Below are positions 42,422-54,914 of a stretch of DNA of 64,000 bases, piece after piece. Numbering within the stretch: the stretch's first letter is position 1; the number at the start of each line of letters is the position of its first letter. Under the pieces are notes generated by a model. That model worked only from the letters and a program-made list of their open reading frames with translations, ran no database searches and was not told the origin of the DNA. The stretch is from Phytophthora hibernalis (Eukaryota > Oomycota > Peronosporomycetes > Peronosporales > Peronosporaceae). Location of the stretch: NCBI GenBank assembly GCA_012656075.1, contig JAAKBF010000001.1, forward strand, positions 992,001 through 1,056,000, in the 5' to 3' direction. A program made the position numbers and the translations under genes.

Positions 42422-45400
42422 TTAAGAGGATACGTGAGAGTCCGCGCAAGCAAGAGGCGGCTTGTAGCAGTCGGGAATATACTTGAGCTGGAATGAGTTG
42501 AATGCAAATTTCGTTTTGCCAGTGTTTGCCAGGACGTTTACGCGACGGACACCACGTTCTCTCATGGCATTGCAGAGATGAACGCCCTGCTTTACATGGA
42601 AATGATCCACAAGCAAACGAGACGTCTCCAGCGTCACTGACATCGCTGTGCGGTCCTTGCCACTTTTGCAGCACGTAGTGCGTCCGGCGCCAAGACGCCG
42701 ACAGATATCGCTTGAAGCAATAAGGATGTTCACCAACTTCTTCTGCACATTCTCAGAGCGGATATTGAGCCGACCAGTAAGCGCTTCAATTTCAGACTGA
42801 AGCTCAGCCAGTTCAGCTAAGTCCGCTTCACGCTTCTTTTCATCGCCTGCTCCAGCCGTCACTTGTGTTTGGTAAACTCGGAAATATCGCTGGAGCATCT
42901 GCACACTCTCAAAGTTAAGTTCGTCTTGTAAACTCGAGTTCAGGTAGTGGTTGGCCACTGACTGCATCTCGTTGATGCCTTGGGTAAACATCACACCATG
43001 AAGCTTGATGGCATGGCCTTGTTGCAGTACTTCCGGAAGTTTCGAAAATACATCAGGCGGAACGGCAAAGGCAACCACTACGTGGTCTCCGGTTGGGGTG
43101 CTTGTCACACTAACACACTTCGACATCTCCATGTGCGGATTGGCCTCAGCGGACTGAACGAGCTGGAAGCTCACCACGCTGTTTAGCCACCGAACACCTT
43201 CCGACATATCCTCCAGCATTCCCTTTTCGGCACCCACAGTACTGAGCAACGATTCGATGCTAAGCAAGAAACCTGTCGAGCAGGCGAGCAGCAACTGTTG
43301 ACGGTGCTGGCCGCCACGAGTCGCAGCAAGGCCTACAGCGTTGAGGAATGAAGCACCCGCGATGGCTAGCACTTGCGAGCGCACCACATCTTCTCTCATT
43401 TCAATACGCTCGCGCAGTCGTGGGTCTGGTGGGCTCTGTGATAACAACTGCTGCTGAAGGCGACGCAGTCCACCCTCCTTAAAACCCATAATATGAGCTG
43501 ACGCACAGCCGTGAGTTACCACAGAGTACACAAACTCAGCGGAAGGTGTCTCGCTGTCGCTATCGTCAGATACGGGTGCATCATCAAATGACGTAGAAGT
43601 CAAGCTGCCACGCCGTTCTTGGTCAGTTCGCTCGACATCACCCGCGAGATGCACTGGTCTTCCGCGCACGAGGTGGCAATTAAGATTGGTTGCCATAAAT
43701 GCTGTCGCTTTGTCCTTCTTCATATTGCTCCGTTTCAGACAGCCGGTGATTCCTTGCTCACGTCCGTCCTCAAGAGATGCAAACATGGTCTCGTATCGTT
43801 TAAGGTTCTCTTGGTACGATGCGTGAAGACGCATGTAATGAGCCATCTCAAGCTCTACGTCCCGCATTTTATCTTCCACCTCTTGCACACGGGTGTTCGA
43901 GGTGGATGAAGCGTTTGAAGCGGTGTTAGCATGGATATGCTCCCGCATGTCGTGTACTACCTGCTTAGCCTCGTCGATGCGAGTCACATTTCTCCGTTGG
44001 AGGTACTTAAGGAAAGCAACAGTCATCGATACCGAAACATAGGAAGCCGACAATTCCTCTGAAACGAGCACGTGGGTACCCGTCGATGAGCCCACCTGCC
44101 CACGAAGCATCTCGCTGTAGCTAAATCCACCCCTCATACTAAGAGTGGAGCTGGACATGAGATCACCCGACTTTCGCTTCTCCATTGGCTGGGTGTCCAC
44201 CAGGAAATGGTGCTTCGCGTACGTGTACGCATGGCTCACATTGATACTGTGGCTAGGCGGAATGAATCGATCCAAAATGAGATAGTAGAGCTGTTTGGAT
44301 GAATCTGTGCGATGGCACTCAAGTAGCATCGATGATTCACGCGAGAAGAGAACGTCCAAGGCCGAAACCCGGACAAATCCAAGAGACTTCTGATGTTCAA
44401 GCGACTCCGAAGCTGGATTGACCACTGAGAAAGCTCAAACTGCAGCATTGAGCGTGCTGCACGCGGCACCGAAAGCAAAGCATTGAAATCGCGGGCATAA
44501 AAGTCTGCGCCACAGGATCGAAGAGAAAGCGAACCCCGGATCTCGGTGCGTGAAATTTCCTCTGGACGTTGGCCCTGGCGAATACTAAACAAAACCACCA
44601 GCATATGGGGAACATCTTGCACAGCCTTGCAGCCAATAGACACAGCTAATTCCACGCTTGGGTGAGGCTTGAAACCTGGCAGGCTGAGACTCGGCGCGCG
44701 AGGGGAATTAGACGGCATCGGTCCCAGTTGTAAATTACTGGCGGAATGAGAAGGAGAGTGCATCATCGACAGACCATTGTCATCGTACGCACGCGCAACG
44801 CCATTGAACGATGTGGACTGAGTAAGGATAGATCCGGCACTGGACGATCGAAACAGTCGAGGTTTCGGTGTTGGCGCATCCACTGGGGCGGAAGCAACGC
44901 TAGTGAGACGAGAGTTCCGGTGCTCTCGGGCCTGGAGTTGCTGCTGTTTCTGCTTCTCCTCGTTCTCGCGCACCGATCGAGAGTCGTTTGCAGCCTGCTG
45001 AATGACTGTACTATCCGTGGAGAAGCGCTTCATGGCGTTCATTCCGCTCGTGATGTGCGGACTTTCTAAGCGCGAGAAGCTAGCACGGTCAACACTGAGT
45101 TCATCCATCATGGGTGTGCTCTCCGAAATCCTCCCCTGGAGCTGAGAGCGGAAGGACCCTCCTTCCGACCGCCGATCGAACGACCCAGTCGTCGTGGCAC
45201 GCGAGGCCGACCGAACTCGCTGCATGATGCACCCATTGATGCACGAGATCCAGGCCTCCATGCTCTCCTCTCCTTGCTCAGCAAACAGCGTGAGCTTGCG
45301 TCCCTCCGTGTCAATAGTGAATCGGAAAGGGAATCCGTCCTTGGGCGTTGCTTGTACTGTCGTGTTCTCGTCGATCACCAGCTCGCCCAGCTTGGCCAGT

Positions 45401-46019
45401 TCCTCTGCCGACGTGTAGTAGCACAGCACAGGTCGATCCCTTCTCAAGATGAAGAAGCGGCGTCTCCACGACTTCCAGAACGAGCCCTGCTTGACCAAAT
45501 ATCCACTAGTGACGATGTCAGCGTCCGAGAACTGCTCCACGTCGTTGCCGCTCATGTGCACCGTCTTCTTCTGGTACGCGCGTTTGCGAAGTCTGGCCAT
45601 GGCTTTGCTGCCGTCGTGCGCGTGGTAGAACTGGTCCTCGAAGCGGCCGCTCTCCGACACTTTGAGCTTGGGCTTCATGCGCTGCGTCATGTCCGAGAGT
45701 CGCGACGGGTCCGTCACGTGCAGCTTGGCTTGGCCGTCGTCCTCTGGCACGGCAGCTCTCGCCTCCTTCACACTGCGTCTCCTGTCCTTGGAACTGCTTC
45801 CAGGAGGCTCCGCTACAGGCTGTGGGGCACGCGCGCCACAGAAACGTCTGATTCCAATGCTGGAACGGAGATCTGAGTCTGAGTCGGGGCCAATGCGGGC
45901 GACTTGCTCTTGTTCTGGGCCACAGCCTCCGCCAGCGTCAGCGTCTTGGCCGACGACGTGGCAGGGGACGACGCGCTCCTGCTACGCGCGGGTGGTGGCG
46001 TGTGGTCGGCCTGCTGCAT
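42422..46019 (-). CDS. PH-domain inositol-polyphosphate 4-phosphatase-like protein
   Basis: About 1200 aa, apparently intronless. The Ser/Ala/Pro-rich start MQQADHTPPPARSRS (46019) is followed by a PH domain (VTSGYLVKQGSFWKSWRRRFFILRRDRPVLCYY...WISCINGCI), a long Ser-rich linker, a C2-like region around 44430-44650 and a large C-terminal phosphatase domain. That domain has the CX5R catalytic signature CKSGKDRTAMSVTLE (about 42650-42690), which matches INPP4-type PtdIns(3,4)P2 4-phosphatases. It would end or tune phosphoinositide signals at membranes. Breaks at the G run 45824-45827 and the A run 44430-44432 are one base each. Divergent from the TPR-MYND gene, 219 bp between starts. Confidence 0.85.
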
Positions 46020-46215
46020 CTGCGACTGGAGGACAGGAGACTGCCGACGTCTCGACTAACTTTGCTCTGATTCCAGGCACTTTCGGACAACAAATGACGA
46101 GTGTACTGAGCGTAAGACGGTGCAGACGTGGGTTCACTTGGATTTTGTGAGCCTATTTTGGTTAAGTAACCATTAAGTTGAATTACGATAAAGTAACTAT
46201 TAAGTATGAAAGTAA

Positions 46216-46231
46216 CTTTTCATTTCAAAAT
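46216..46231 (+). promoter_or_regulatory. initiator-like element before the TPR-MYND gene
   Basis: CTTTTCATTTCAAAAT resembles the oomycete initiator. It lies 8-23 bp before the ATG at 46239 and after an in-frame ATG at 46206, which favours the downstream start. Confidence 0.4.
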
Positions 46232-46238
46232 ATCTGTG

Positions 46239-46821
46239 ATGGCGATGCACACGCGCGTGAAGGTGGTGACGTCGGCGGGCGACGCGGCCGCGTACATGGC
46301 CGTAGTGGACCGAAGCAACGAGGCGACCAAATTGATCAAGGCCAACAAGCTGCACGAGGCTGAGAAGCTGCTGCGCGACGTGCTGCAGCGCAAGCCTGGC
46401 GCGGGCTTCGACGAGGTGTCCGTGGCGCTCACGCAGAACGAACTGGGGGCGTCTTGCGACAGTTGGGGCAACTGGACGAGGCACTGGAGCTGCTCACGCA
46501 CGCGCTGGAGGTGCGTGACCGAGCGGACGAGACTGTGGGCATCTCCAACGTGCTCAGAGACGGAAACCTCACGCGCGAAGACCTCGCCAAGGTGTACGAG
46601 GCCAAGGGCGACTGCGCCAACGCGCGGGAGATCCGCGAGCTGGGCAAACGCATCTGCGGCAACGAGGCCTGCGAGGCACTCGACTACACGGATCAGAAAA
46701 TAAGCTGTCCGCCTGCACTCGCTGCAAATGCGTCTTCTACTGCGCCAAGACGTGCCAGCGCCAGGACTGGAAACGCCACAAACCTCTGTGTCAGCCGGTG
46801 AAGAAGCCCAAAGCCCCGTAA
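46239..46821 (+). CDS. TPR-MYND zinc-finger protein
   Basis: About 194 aa. It starts MAMHTRVKVV and has TPR-like helices (ATKLIKANKLHEAEKLLRDVLQ, LGQLDEALELLTHALEVRD, LTREDLAKVYEAKGDCANAREI). A C-terminal MYND finger follows (CTRCKCVFYCAKTCQRQDWKRHK...C), with the usual CxxC...CxxxC...HxxxC spacing. Two one-base breaks: about 46445-46452 and the A run 46697-46700. MYND fingers bind proline-rich peptides; no SET or other catalytic domain is present, so it is probably an adaptor. Confidence 0.75.
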
Positions 46822-47174
46822 CGAGCGAGAACATGAAGAGGGGTGCATTTTATTTGGTGGCAGCGAGAAGCGTGATTTGTGTTAGTGTTTATCTGCTAGT
46901 TAATCCAGCCCCTGCATTGAAGTGTCTTCAGTTTACCAAGTTCGCTTATCAGGGCGGCACAGGCAGCGTCCGTCTAGGAAACGGTGTCAGCAACAGAAAC
47001 CACAGAAAGGAGCACATGCGTGTACCGGTACTGGTGCAGACGTGGTCGCTCGTTGACTGTGTTGGCACTTCATAACTCTACACTTGAATCAACAAAAGCG
47101 AAGCTCGTCTATAAACAATTTTGTTTAGCAAAAATAAAAGAGCATTATCAATCGGGTCGCCTTGGCCTTCCCAA
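46822..47174. other. intergenic, no gene seen
   Basis: Between the 3' ends of the convergent TPR-MYND and NOG2 genes. No repeat or conserved frame seen. Confidence 0.5.
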
Positions 47175-48760
47175 TCACTTCTGCTCGGACTCAACCTCCT
47201 GGCTAACAGGTTTTTCCTCCACCTCGTCACCCTCCTGGCTATCGGTTTTTCCTCCACAACGTCACCCTCCACTTCTTCATCCTCGTCCAGCCCCTCTTCC
47301 TCGACCTCAGCCTCATTCAGCGGGGCGTCGTCGCCCATTTGCTCGAGAGCAGCAAGCTCCTCCGCACGCATGGGCGGCGCAATGAACCACGGCAGCTTTC
47401 CGCGCTGGTAGTCGTTGATCATTTGCACGGCCACATTGTTGTAATCGGGCTCACCCTTCTGCAGCAGCTTGCCGCACTTGTTGGCAAGTTTCTCGAGGAA
47501 ATCCCATTCATCCTTCCACTCCTCAATGCCGTACACCTTTATGAGGAACTCCTTCTTAACACGCTGGAGGATGGTCAAAATGAAGTCCGTCGGCTGAGGC
47601 AGACGCTCAGCACGAACGACACCCTTGAGCACCGTTTCAATCTCGTCGTCACCCGTGTCATACACGATACCGGGACAATCAATCAGGAAGATGCGACGCA
47701 TGAGCGTAATGTACTGCCACACCTTGGTCTCACCCGGGATCAGGGCCACCTTGCACACCTTCTTCTTACGCAGTGCGTTAATGACCGAACTCTTACCCAC
47801 GTTCGGGTACCCAATAAGACCCACGGAGATCTGCTTCTTCTCCTGGTGCAGCTTGGCGAACTGCCGCAGCAAATTGATCAGCGCGCCCTTGCCGAAGGGG
47901 TTGCTCATAGAGGCGTGGAAAGCCAGCGTCGGCGTCGTCTCGCTGAGCTTCTGCACCCAGCGCTTGGTGACCCAGTTGGGCACCAGGTCGCACTTGTTAA
48001 TGACAAAGATTAAGTGCTTGTGGGCCGCGTTCTTGCGGATGTGGTTTTCCACGTGAGGACAACGCGTGCCAGGCACGTTGCGGGCGTCCAGCACCTGAAT
48101 GACGACGTCGGAACAGTCGAGTACCTTGTAGAGCTCGCCCCAGATGCGCTTGGACTGGCCCTTGTTGAACACGTCGTGCGAGACCTCCACCTTGAAGTCC
48201 TGCTCCACGACAATGTTGCGATCGGGTCCCTTGGCCTCGTACTTCTCGGCGTTCTCCGCGGCCCTAGACAGCAGAGAAGCGTAATCGGTGGCTGCCACTT
48301 TGGCGCGCTTGCGACTACGCTTGCCGTTAAAGACCTCATCATAGCTCTCGGTCTCCAGCAGCTTCATGCGACTTGTCTTTTCGCTCTCCTGCACCAGACC
48401 CATAGGCAGTTTGCGCGTACGCAGCACCACCGAGTACGGGTCGGCGGCCTTGAGCGACATCTCGTTACGGAACTTGTCCAGCTCCTTCTGCCCCACGACG
48501 CGCGTGTTGCCGAACCAGCGGCGGTCCGGCTGCACCCGTCCGCTGGCGCTCGTGATCTCCTGCCCGCCGATCTTGTTCTTCATCATAAGGGTGCCGCCCA
48601 CAACCTTACCGGCCTTGTTGCGGATCGCGCCGCTGTTGCGGTACATGTTGAGGCGCTTGATGGTGCTCTTGTCGCGCATGTTGGCCGCCTTCTGTCGCTT
48701 GGGCATCTTGCGGTTCGGGTTGTCGGCGGACGCCTTGGTCGTGTTGAGTCCCTTCGCCAT
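47175..48760 (-). CDS. NOG2: nucleolar GTPase NOG2/GNL2 (60S biogenesis)
   Basis: Intronless, about 528 aa, start MAKGLNTTKASADNPNRK. The N-terminal NGP1NT region is basic (IRNKAGKVVGGTLMMKNK, GRVQPDRRWFGNTRVV). The GTPase is circularly permuted as in the YlqF/YawG family: G4 NKCD (255-258) comes before G1 GYPNVGKSS (317-325) and G3 DCPG (361-364). The C-terminus is acidic with an imperfect EEKP-SQE repeat. One base is missing near 47244-47245; the natural stop is then TGA at 47175, and the longer tail read past this point is an artefact. NOG2 occupies the pre-60S particle and checks rRNA rotation before export. Confidence 0.93.
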
Positions 48761-49060
48761 GGCTGCTGAATACGACTACGAGACGGAGCGATTCCTCGGA
48801 CGCAAATATCGGACAGGCTGCGTATGGAGCGTTTTGCCTACCGTTCGAACGAATTGGTTGGACGCGTCGACGCGTTTTTCAACCACTTAAAAGACGTATC
48901 TGGGAAGACTTTCAACCAATCCTCAACTTTTTCTAACGTACGAGATCCTACACGTGGTTGTCCCAAATTCTAAACTTTAAAACAGGGTTTGGAATTTGAG
49001 GCTGCGACTGTTCTTTCGCCCCAGATTGCGTGTCAGGTCAACATCTTGGCATAAGTAGCC
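48761..49060. other. divergent promoter region NOG2/C2 protein
   Basis: 300 bp between two divergent starts. No further features recognised. Confidence 0.45.
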
Positions 49061-50089
49061 ATGGCGGCGTTGGCATTAGCGGAGCAGCAGCAGCAGCAGC
49101 GTGCAGAGATGGCTTCGTACCTGTTCGAGAAGCACCTGACGCACCAGGACGGCGTGGCCGGGACGCTGAGCCTGCGCCTCGTGGCCGCGCGCAACCTTCG
49201 CGCCGCCGCCTCCATGTTCTGGGTGCGCACGTGCAACCCGTACGTGATCTTCCGCGTGGGTAAACAGAGCGTGCGCAGCTCCACGATCCCCAGCAACGAC
49301 AACCCGACGTGGCGTCGCGAGTTCCTCGAGGTGAAGCTGCCCAAGTTGGACCTGAAGCGCCAGCCATTGGCCGAGCACTCGGACGTGCGGCTGGAACTCA
49401 TCGTGGACGCCATGAATGAGGACTCGCTCACGGGCAAAGCCACGGAGGCCGTGGGTATGGCCAGTGGCTCGGTCATTGGTACAGCATCTGTGGACTTGAC
49501 GCCCCTCGTGGAAGGCAAGGAGGACGTCTTGGACCAGTGGATTCCACTCAGTGGAGCGCTGCCGATGCCTGGCGTGAGCGGCACAAGAACAGGCAAGAAA
49601 CAGCAGCCGGAAGCGGACTTGAGTCTGGGAGAAGTGCGTATCGTGCTACAGTACGAGCCGCACGGCATGGAGCCTCGAGTGGGCGACGTCGTCAAGTTTG
49701 AAGGCTTTGGCTCGTACCCGTCCGCATTGCTTGGCCCCGTGGAGGAACTGGAGCTGCATGTGAAGCGGACGAGCGGTAGCTATCTACTGGGCAGCTACAC
49801 GACCCCGTCGGGATACGATGCGACGTTGCGCGTGCACCGCAACAACGTGTTTGTGGTGCATCGCGGCAGTCTCTTTGACCGCTTCTACGAGTCGTGTATT
49901 GTTGAACCGCTCGAGTTCGTGGGCAGCACGCCCATCGGCCAGTCGGCCAAGGAAATGATGCGTCCGTATATGAATGTGGCTCGTGCTTTCAGTGGCCCGG
50001 CGCTGCTTGCGACCAAGGCCACGCTCATGACGACGTATCGCGCGTCTACCGCTGCAATTGGTGCCGTGGTGGCTTCCCTGGACGAGTAA
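49061..50089 (+). CDS. C2-domain protein
   Basis: Intronless, 342 aa. Residues about 30-160 form a C2 domain (GTLSLRLVAARNLR, NPYVIFRVGKQSVRSSTIPSNDNPTWRREFLEV, DVRLELIVDA, IGTASVDLTPL). Only part of the Ca-binding aspartate set is evident, so Ca dependence is unclear. The second half (about 200-342) has strands (VGDVVKFEGFGSYPS, EELELHVKRTSGSYLLGSY, RVHRNNVFVVHRGSLFDRFYE) and an Ala-rich C-terminal helix; I do not recognise its fold. Likely a membrane-targeted protein of unknown role. Confidence 0.8.
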   Translation: MAALALAEQQQQQRAEMASYLFEKHLTHQDGVAGTLSLRLVAARNLRAAASMFWVRTCNPYVIFRVGKQSVRSSTIPSNDNPTWRREFLEVKLPKLDLKRQPLAEHSDVRLELIVDAMNEDSLTGKATEAVGMASGSVIGTASVDLTPLVEGKEDVLDQWIPLSGALPMPGVSGTRTGKKQQPEADLSLGEVRIVLQYEPHGMEPRVGDVVKFEGFGSYPSALLGPVEELELHVKRTSGSYLLGSYTTPSGYDATLRVHRNNVFVVHRGSLFDRFYESCIVEPLEFVGSTPIGQSAKEMMRPYMNVARAFSGPALLATKATLMTTYRASTAAIGAVVASLDE

Positions 50090-50330
50090 GAGACGGAGAG
50101 CGTGTAGGTATTGAGTGCGTAGCTCAGTAAGGAGGCAAAGGTAAGTATGAGCCTGCAAATTATTAATAGGAGGACAAATGGAGGACAATCTGTCTTCGAT
50201 GAATGGGATAGGCAGGTGTAGCCATCTCAGACTTGAAGACCAAGGATGTCGACAAGGTCTCGGGGACTCTTGTGACAATAATGCACGTGCACCTCTTCCC
50301 CACACCCGAATCGGAGCCGTAGAAGCGTTG

Positions 50331-53300
50331 ATGGCGTCGTCTTGTGTGAGTTTGGACGTATTCCGATCGCCTGCAGACAAGAAGAGCTACCGACTGCTCA
50401 CTCTCCCCAACGGACTGGAAGTTGTGCTCATCCAGAGCGATGCAGGACAAAGTTCTCAAGTTCAAGACGATGGCAATACCCGGGACAGTCTCAGCTCAAC
50501 TGATGATACGGATGCCGACAGTGGGGACGAAACCAAAGAGAAGGAACAAGAGACCAACGATCGAGCTCCACCACAGGCTGCAGCGTGTTTAGCTGTGAAT
50601 GTGGGCAGTCTAGCAGACCCAGAGGCGCTACCGGGTCTTGCGCACTTCCTCGAGCACATGGTCTTCATGGGCAGTGAAAAGTATCCCGCTGAAGACGCGT
50701 TTGAAGCTTTTCTTAGTGCTCATGGCGGCTCCAGCAATGGAGCGACCGAATGCGAGTCGACACGGTTCGTCTTCGATGTAGATGCCTGCTACCTCGAGCC
50801 GGCGTTGGAAATGTTTGCGAGCCTGTTCCTAGCTCCGTTGCTTCAACGAGAAGCGATGGATCGAGAGCTGAAAGCGGTGGAATCAGAGTTTCAGCGAGTT
50901 CGAAACAATAATCCGGTTCGGGTGCAGCAGGTCATGTGCGAGACGAGTGTCCAAGGACACCCGTACACGCGTTGTTTTACGTGGGGTAATGTGGAGAGCT
51001 TAAATCACATCCCAGGGTGTGGTGGAGTGGACGTTCGTGAGCAAATGGTTCAATTTTTCAACAAGCATTACGTGGCGCCGGCCATGAAGCTTTGTGTGTA
51101 TGGATGTGAACCTCTTGATGTATTGGAGCGGTATGTGACCCAAAGCTTTAGCGCGATCCCACCAATTCGCAACAACTACAAAGCAGCAAAGCTTGAGCAG
51201 CTGCCGGTGCCGTACGGGGGTGGGGCAGGCCAGCGACCAAGCATTTTACGCATCATTCCTGTGGGTGAGAAGCGCTCTATGCGCTTATACTGGATGCTCC
51301 CAGCGATGATGGAGAAGTATCGGCAGAAACCTTGGTATTATGTAGGTCACTTGCTCGGTCACGAAGGCCCAGACTCAACAGCATCAGTTCTCAAGCGCCG
51401 AAAGTGGTCTACCGATCTTATCGCTGGGACGTCAGATCGAGATGCTTACGAATTTGGTTCATTTGGCGCTGTGTTCGAGGTTCGAGTAGCTCTCACCAAA
51501 GAAGGTCTGGCTTGTTGGGAGCAGGTTGTGCAAGTTGTATTTGATGCTCTGCGACTCTTTTCTGTTAAGGCAGCAGAGGGTGGTTTGCCCGATTGGGCTT
51601 TTGAGGAACTCCGCTCGTCTAGTGAAATGGATTTTCGATTCCAGGATGATGCCAAAGCACCCGTAACACTTTGTCGTGAGCTTAGTGAGCGAATGCTTCC
51701 ACGTCACCACGTTCTGCAAACGTGCCAAGGAGATCTACTGCGTTACGATCTGATCCAGGGTGAATTCGATACGTCGTGTGTGGCTGCCTTCCTCGCTGAG
51801 CTTTCTGCTGATAACGTTCGTGTCGTCCTGTTGGCGTCCTCATCTGGTGATAATATCAACTCGGAAGAGCTCCGGACCGAACGATGGTTTGGTACAAAGT
51901 ACACCGTGAGTCGAATCCCCGATGCTGTGCTTATTGCTTGGTCGCAGAGCTCAGGGAATTTGCAGGGGTGTCGCCATTGCCAGCACCTAATCCGTTTATG
52001 CCTCGGGACTTCTCGGTGCTATGTGAGCCAGCAACTCAATCCGACAGCGACATCCCTCCAGACCTCATTCTCACCACATCAACAACGCAGCTCTGGTACA
52101 AGCGTGATCGCACCTTCTTGGTTCCCAAAGCTAGTGTGAGCTTTTTCGTGACTCTACCCGCTTTAACTGCAGTGAATCACATGCTTGCTGAGCTGCATGT
52201 CGAGTTAGCCCGGCATCGTCTACAGCACACACTGGAACAAGCTGGAGCGGCAAGTTTTGAAGTTGAGTTGGATGTTCGAGACGAGGCTATCGAAGTTGTG
52301 ATTTCAGGTTTCAGCGACTCGTTGCCAGCGCTCGTTCGATCCATCATGCACGAGGTTTTTCGCCCATCCAATGTGTCTGAGGTTGTATCGGAGCTGACAC
52401 TTGCTTGGACTGAACTTGAGCGTGAGTACCGCAATGCAACACTATCCCCTCGAGCGAAGGCGTATGAGTTACGTCTTCAAATGCTTGAAAGCGGAGCCGT
52501 CTCCACGGATGACAAGCTGGAGGCACTTCAAAGCAAAAAGGGGCGTGAAAAAGAGCTTGCAGCTGATCTCGCACATTTCGCAGCCACAGTCCTCGGACGG
52601 CGCGAAGGTGCTCCGGTAGTACGATGTCTAGTGATCGGGAACATGAGTCGGGAGTCTGCTACAACGCTGGTACATGACGTTGAAGTCATGTCTGGAAATA
52701 CTGTTTCTCGTTTGAAATATGAGCCGGACCTGGAACCTGAACCTCCTCTTCTGGCTCCACGATGCCACACGATTGCACTGCCGTCTACATCGAATGGTTT
52801 ACTCGTGCGTCGTCAAAGTGAGCGCGTTGGAGAACGGAATTCGGTGGTAGAGGTGTATTTCCAGATCGGCAAAGTCGGACCGGAAGACCGAGCTTACGCC
52901 GTTTTGCTGCGCGCTCTATTGGCGCAACCGCTCTTTCATGAGCTACGAACAAGACAGCAACTGGGATACACGGTGAGTTGCAGTATACGTGACACGCATG
53001 GTGTGCTCGGGCTGAGTGTGAGTGTGCAGTCAGCCTCGCATGCTGCTGGTGCAGTGGCGACCAAGCTTGATACCTTCCTTCACGAAGATTTTCCTCACCA
53101 GTATCTACTCTCGGAGAAACGACTATCGCCCAAACGATTCTCAGCACACTTGCAGACTTTACAGCGGACATATACACGACCGGACTCAACAATGGCAGAG
53201 CAAAGTGAACGCTACTGGGAAGAGATTGTTAGTGGTCGTCTGGAATTTGACTTGGATGTTCAAATAGCGAAAGCCTTAGGAGGCTGTACTCGCCAAGGTC

Positions 53301-53611
53301 TGCTCGCTCGGTACCAATGCTGGCTACAAGGAAGTACAAGCTGTTGCAGTGTCTGCACGGATAACCCTCACTTTGACAGGAAGGCCATGCATAGATCAAG
53401 CAAAAGTCACGGCCCAAGGAAACTTCGGGTGCATGTTGTGGGCAAATGCAGCCCGTTTAAGCCGATTGAGCAGCTTGTACCGCCTGACAAGACCCCCGTG
53501 ATTATATCAGGTGACTTGTACGATTTCAAACGCGAGCTGCAGTGCCACTGCCACATTGATAATGCTAGTGCGGGTTGGAAGCTTTCGTGTGGTAGCTTGC
53601 AGATCCACTAG
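50331..53611 (+). CDS. M16 metallopeptidase, nardilysin/insulysin-like
   Basis: About 1093 aa, intronless. Start MASSCVSLDVFRSPADKKSY is chosen over an ATG 51 codons upstream, whose extension lacks family similarity. The inverted zinc motif HFLEH begins at residue 105, with the downstream acidic ligand region (ELKAVESEFQ) in place. An acidic Asp/Glu insert (TDADSGDETKEKEQETND) sits just before the zinc site, as in nardilysin rather than insulysin. The second half includes the FFVTLPALTA and LRTRQQLGYTVSCSIRD motifs of the M16 C-terminal chamber. A one-base break lies at about 51938-51945. The substrate is unknown; the family cleaves peptides inside a closed chamber. Confidence 0.9.
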
Positions 53612-54914
53612 TGTTGACATGACGTTCTCGGTGGCATATCCTCCTGTCAAAAACGGGCAAAGTGCCTTGACGTCCCCTTTCGTGCCGAAGCCCAACTCGA
53701 TCACCGACTCCGGTCGAAACAGAGTGCCCAAGGTGTTGTTATGGTCATAAAGTGCCAACACATCCACTACGAAAGCCTTGCCAGGGAGGCTAGCTGCACA
53801 TGCGCACATTTTGCTGGAACGTCTCCCGGATTGGCCGAAATGTGCACTGCTTTCCATTCCGAGCAACACGTTACTTCATGAGATGGTCGGTGTATCCACA
53901 GAGATGATTTGGCTTCACCGATGGCATCAACCAGAGATAGACACGTGTCTAGCGGTGGCAGCTCAACCTTCTCCTCAAAGGCGTTGCCGTCCTCAGCACT
54001 GGTATCCACCTCCGGGAAGTGGTCTGCTAGACCCGTCCGAAAAATGAACTGCTTGGTAGCAGGATCTTCTGCTCCAGCATGCCGAATGATCGTTCTGCAC
54101 GCGTAAAACTTCAGGTCTCTCGAGCTCTTGACAAACTGCAGAGCTTGCTCGAACTCTTTCGAGTAGACCAAGAAGCAGAGCGTGGCCTTTTGTTGTCTGC
54201 CACGGAAGAAAATAAAACAGCAATTCATCGTTAATTCGGCTACGTCTTTTGCAGCGTACCGTTCGAAATAGACTGGGAAGGCGTCCGCCTAGAGCTTGAA
54301 CAGCGACAGCCGCGTCTTGACCACTTTGTCCTGCACATTGCCATCAATGAGCATCTGCACGAACTGCTGCTGCTTGTCTCGATGGCCCTTGACGAACATG
54401 TCGCCCGTGCTGAAGTCCAACTGCGTGATCACCGCCTCTAACACCAATCTAGTGCTTCGTCTTGAGACACTCCATCAGGTGCGCGCAGAAGGTCGCGAGC
54501 GTCTCCGCGTTCACGCGGTACAGGTAGGCGAGCGCGAAGTTGGCCACGAAGGGCATCCGACAGCGCTTGAACGCCGGCAGCATGGAGCCAGCCAAGAGGC
54601 TGTCGGTGTGCGAGATCTGCGGGTCGTTGCTGGCCTTGATGCGGTTCACAGCGACTGAGTCACGAACGCCACCTGCTTGTCCGGCAGTCGCCCGTAGAGC
54701 TCCACGCACTGCAGGAAGCACGAGGGCGACTGGGGAACGGACGCAAAGGCCAGCGACAGCTCCACAGCAGCTTCCCCGAGTCCCACGCGCGCATCGCCTG
54801 CATTGCGTCCTGTAGTCGCTTCTGTTCGAACAGCTGCGCGAGTGTCTCCTCCTGCAGCTCTTGCTGCTTGGTGGCGTCAACATCTCCACTTAAGATCGAA
54901 AAAGCAAAAGTGTC
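53605..54914 (-). pseudogene. EXD3/mut-7-like 3'-5' exonuclease, truncated and broken
   Basis: Pieces of one protein in several frames. A helical N-terminal region includes QLQEETLAQLFEQKRL, LSLAFASVPQSPSCFLQCVELYGRLPDKQ, FKRCRMPFVANFALAYLYRVN and KTRLSLFKL. A DEDD exonuclease domain follows (SEWKAVHISANPGDVPAKCAHVQLAS, FVVDVLALYD, IELGFGTKGDVKALC, STLVDLQATT). The N-terminus begins abruptly near 54914 and the exonuclease domain stops at about 53605, where it runs into the antisense of the M16 gene; the final conserved DEDD segment is missing. At least five shifts or stops occur. Some may be sequencing errors, but loss of both ends argues for a real pseudogene. The neighbouring transposon may have removed its 5' end. 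Confidence 0.6.

Noticed and set aside
42422..42480. Coding overlap between the coiled-coil gene and the phosphatase gene
   Set aside because: The plus-strand frame continuing past 42337 is a shadow; the spliced, frame-corrected coiled-coil gene stops at 42337.
47078..47174. C-terminal extension of NOG2
   Set aside because: Arises only from the lost base near 47244; the other frame continues the acidic repeat and stops at 47175.
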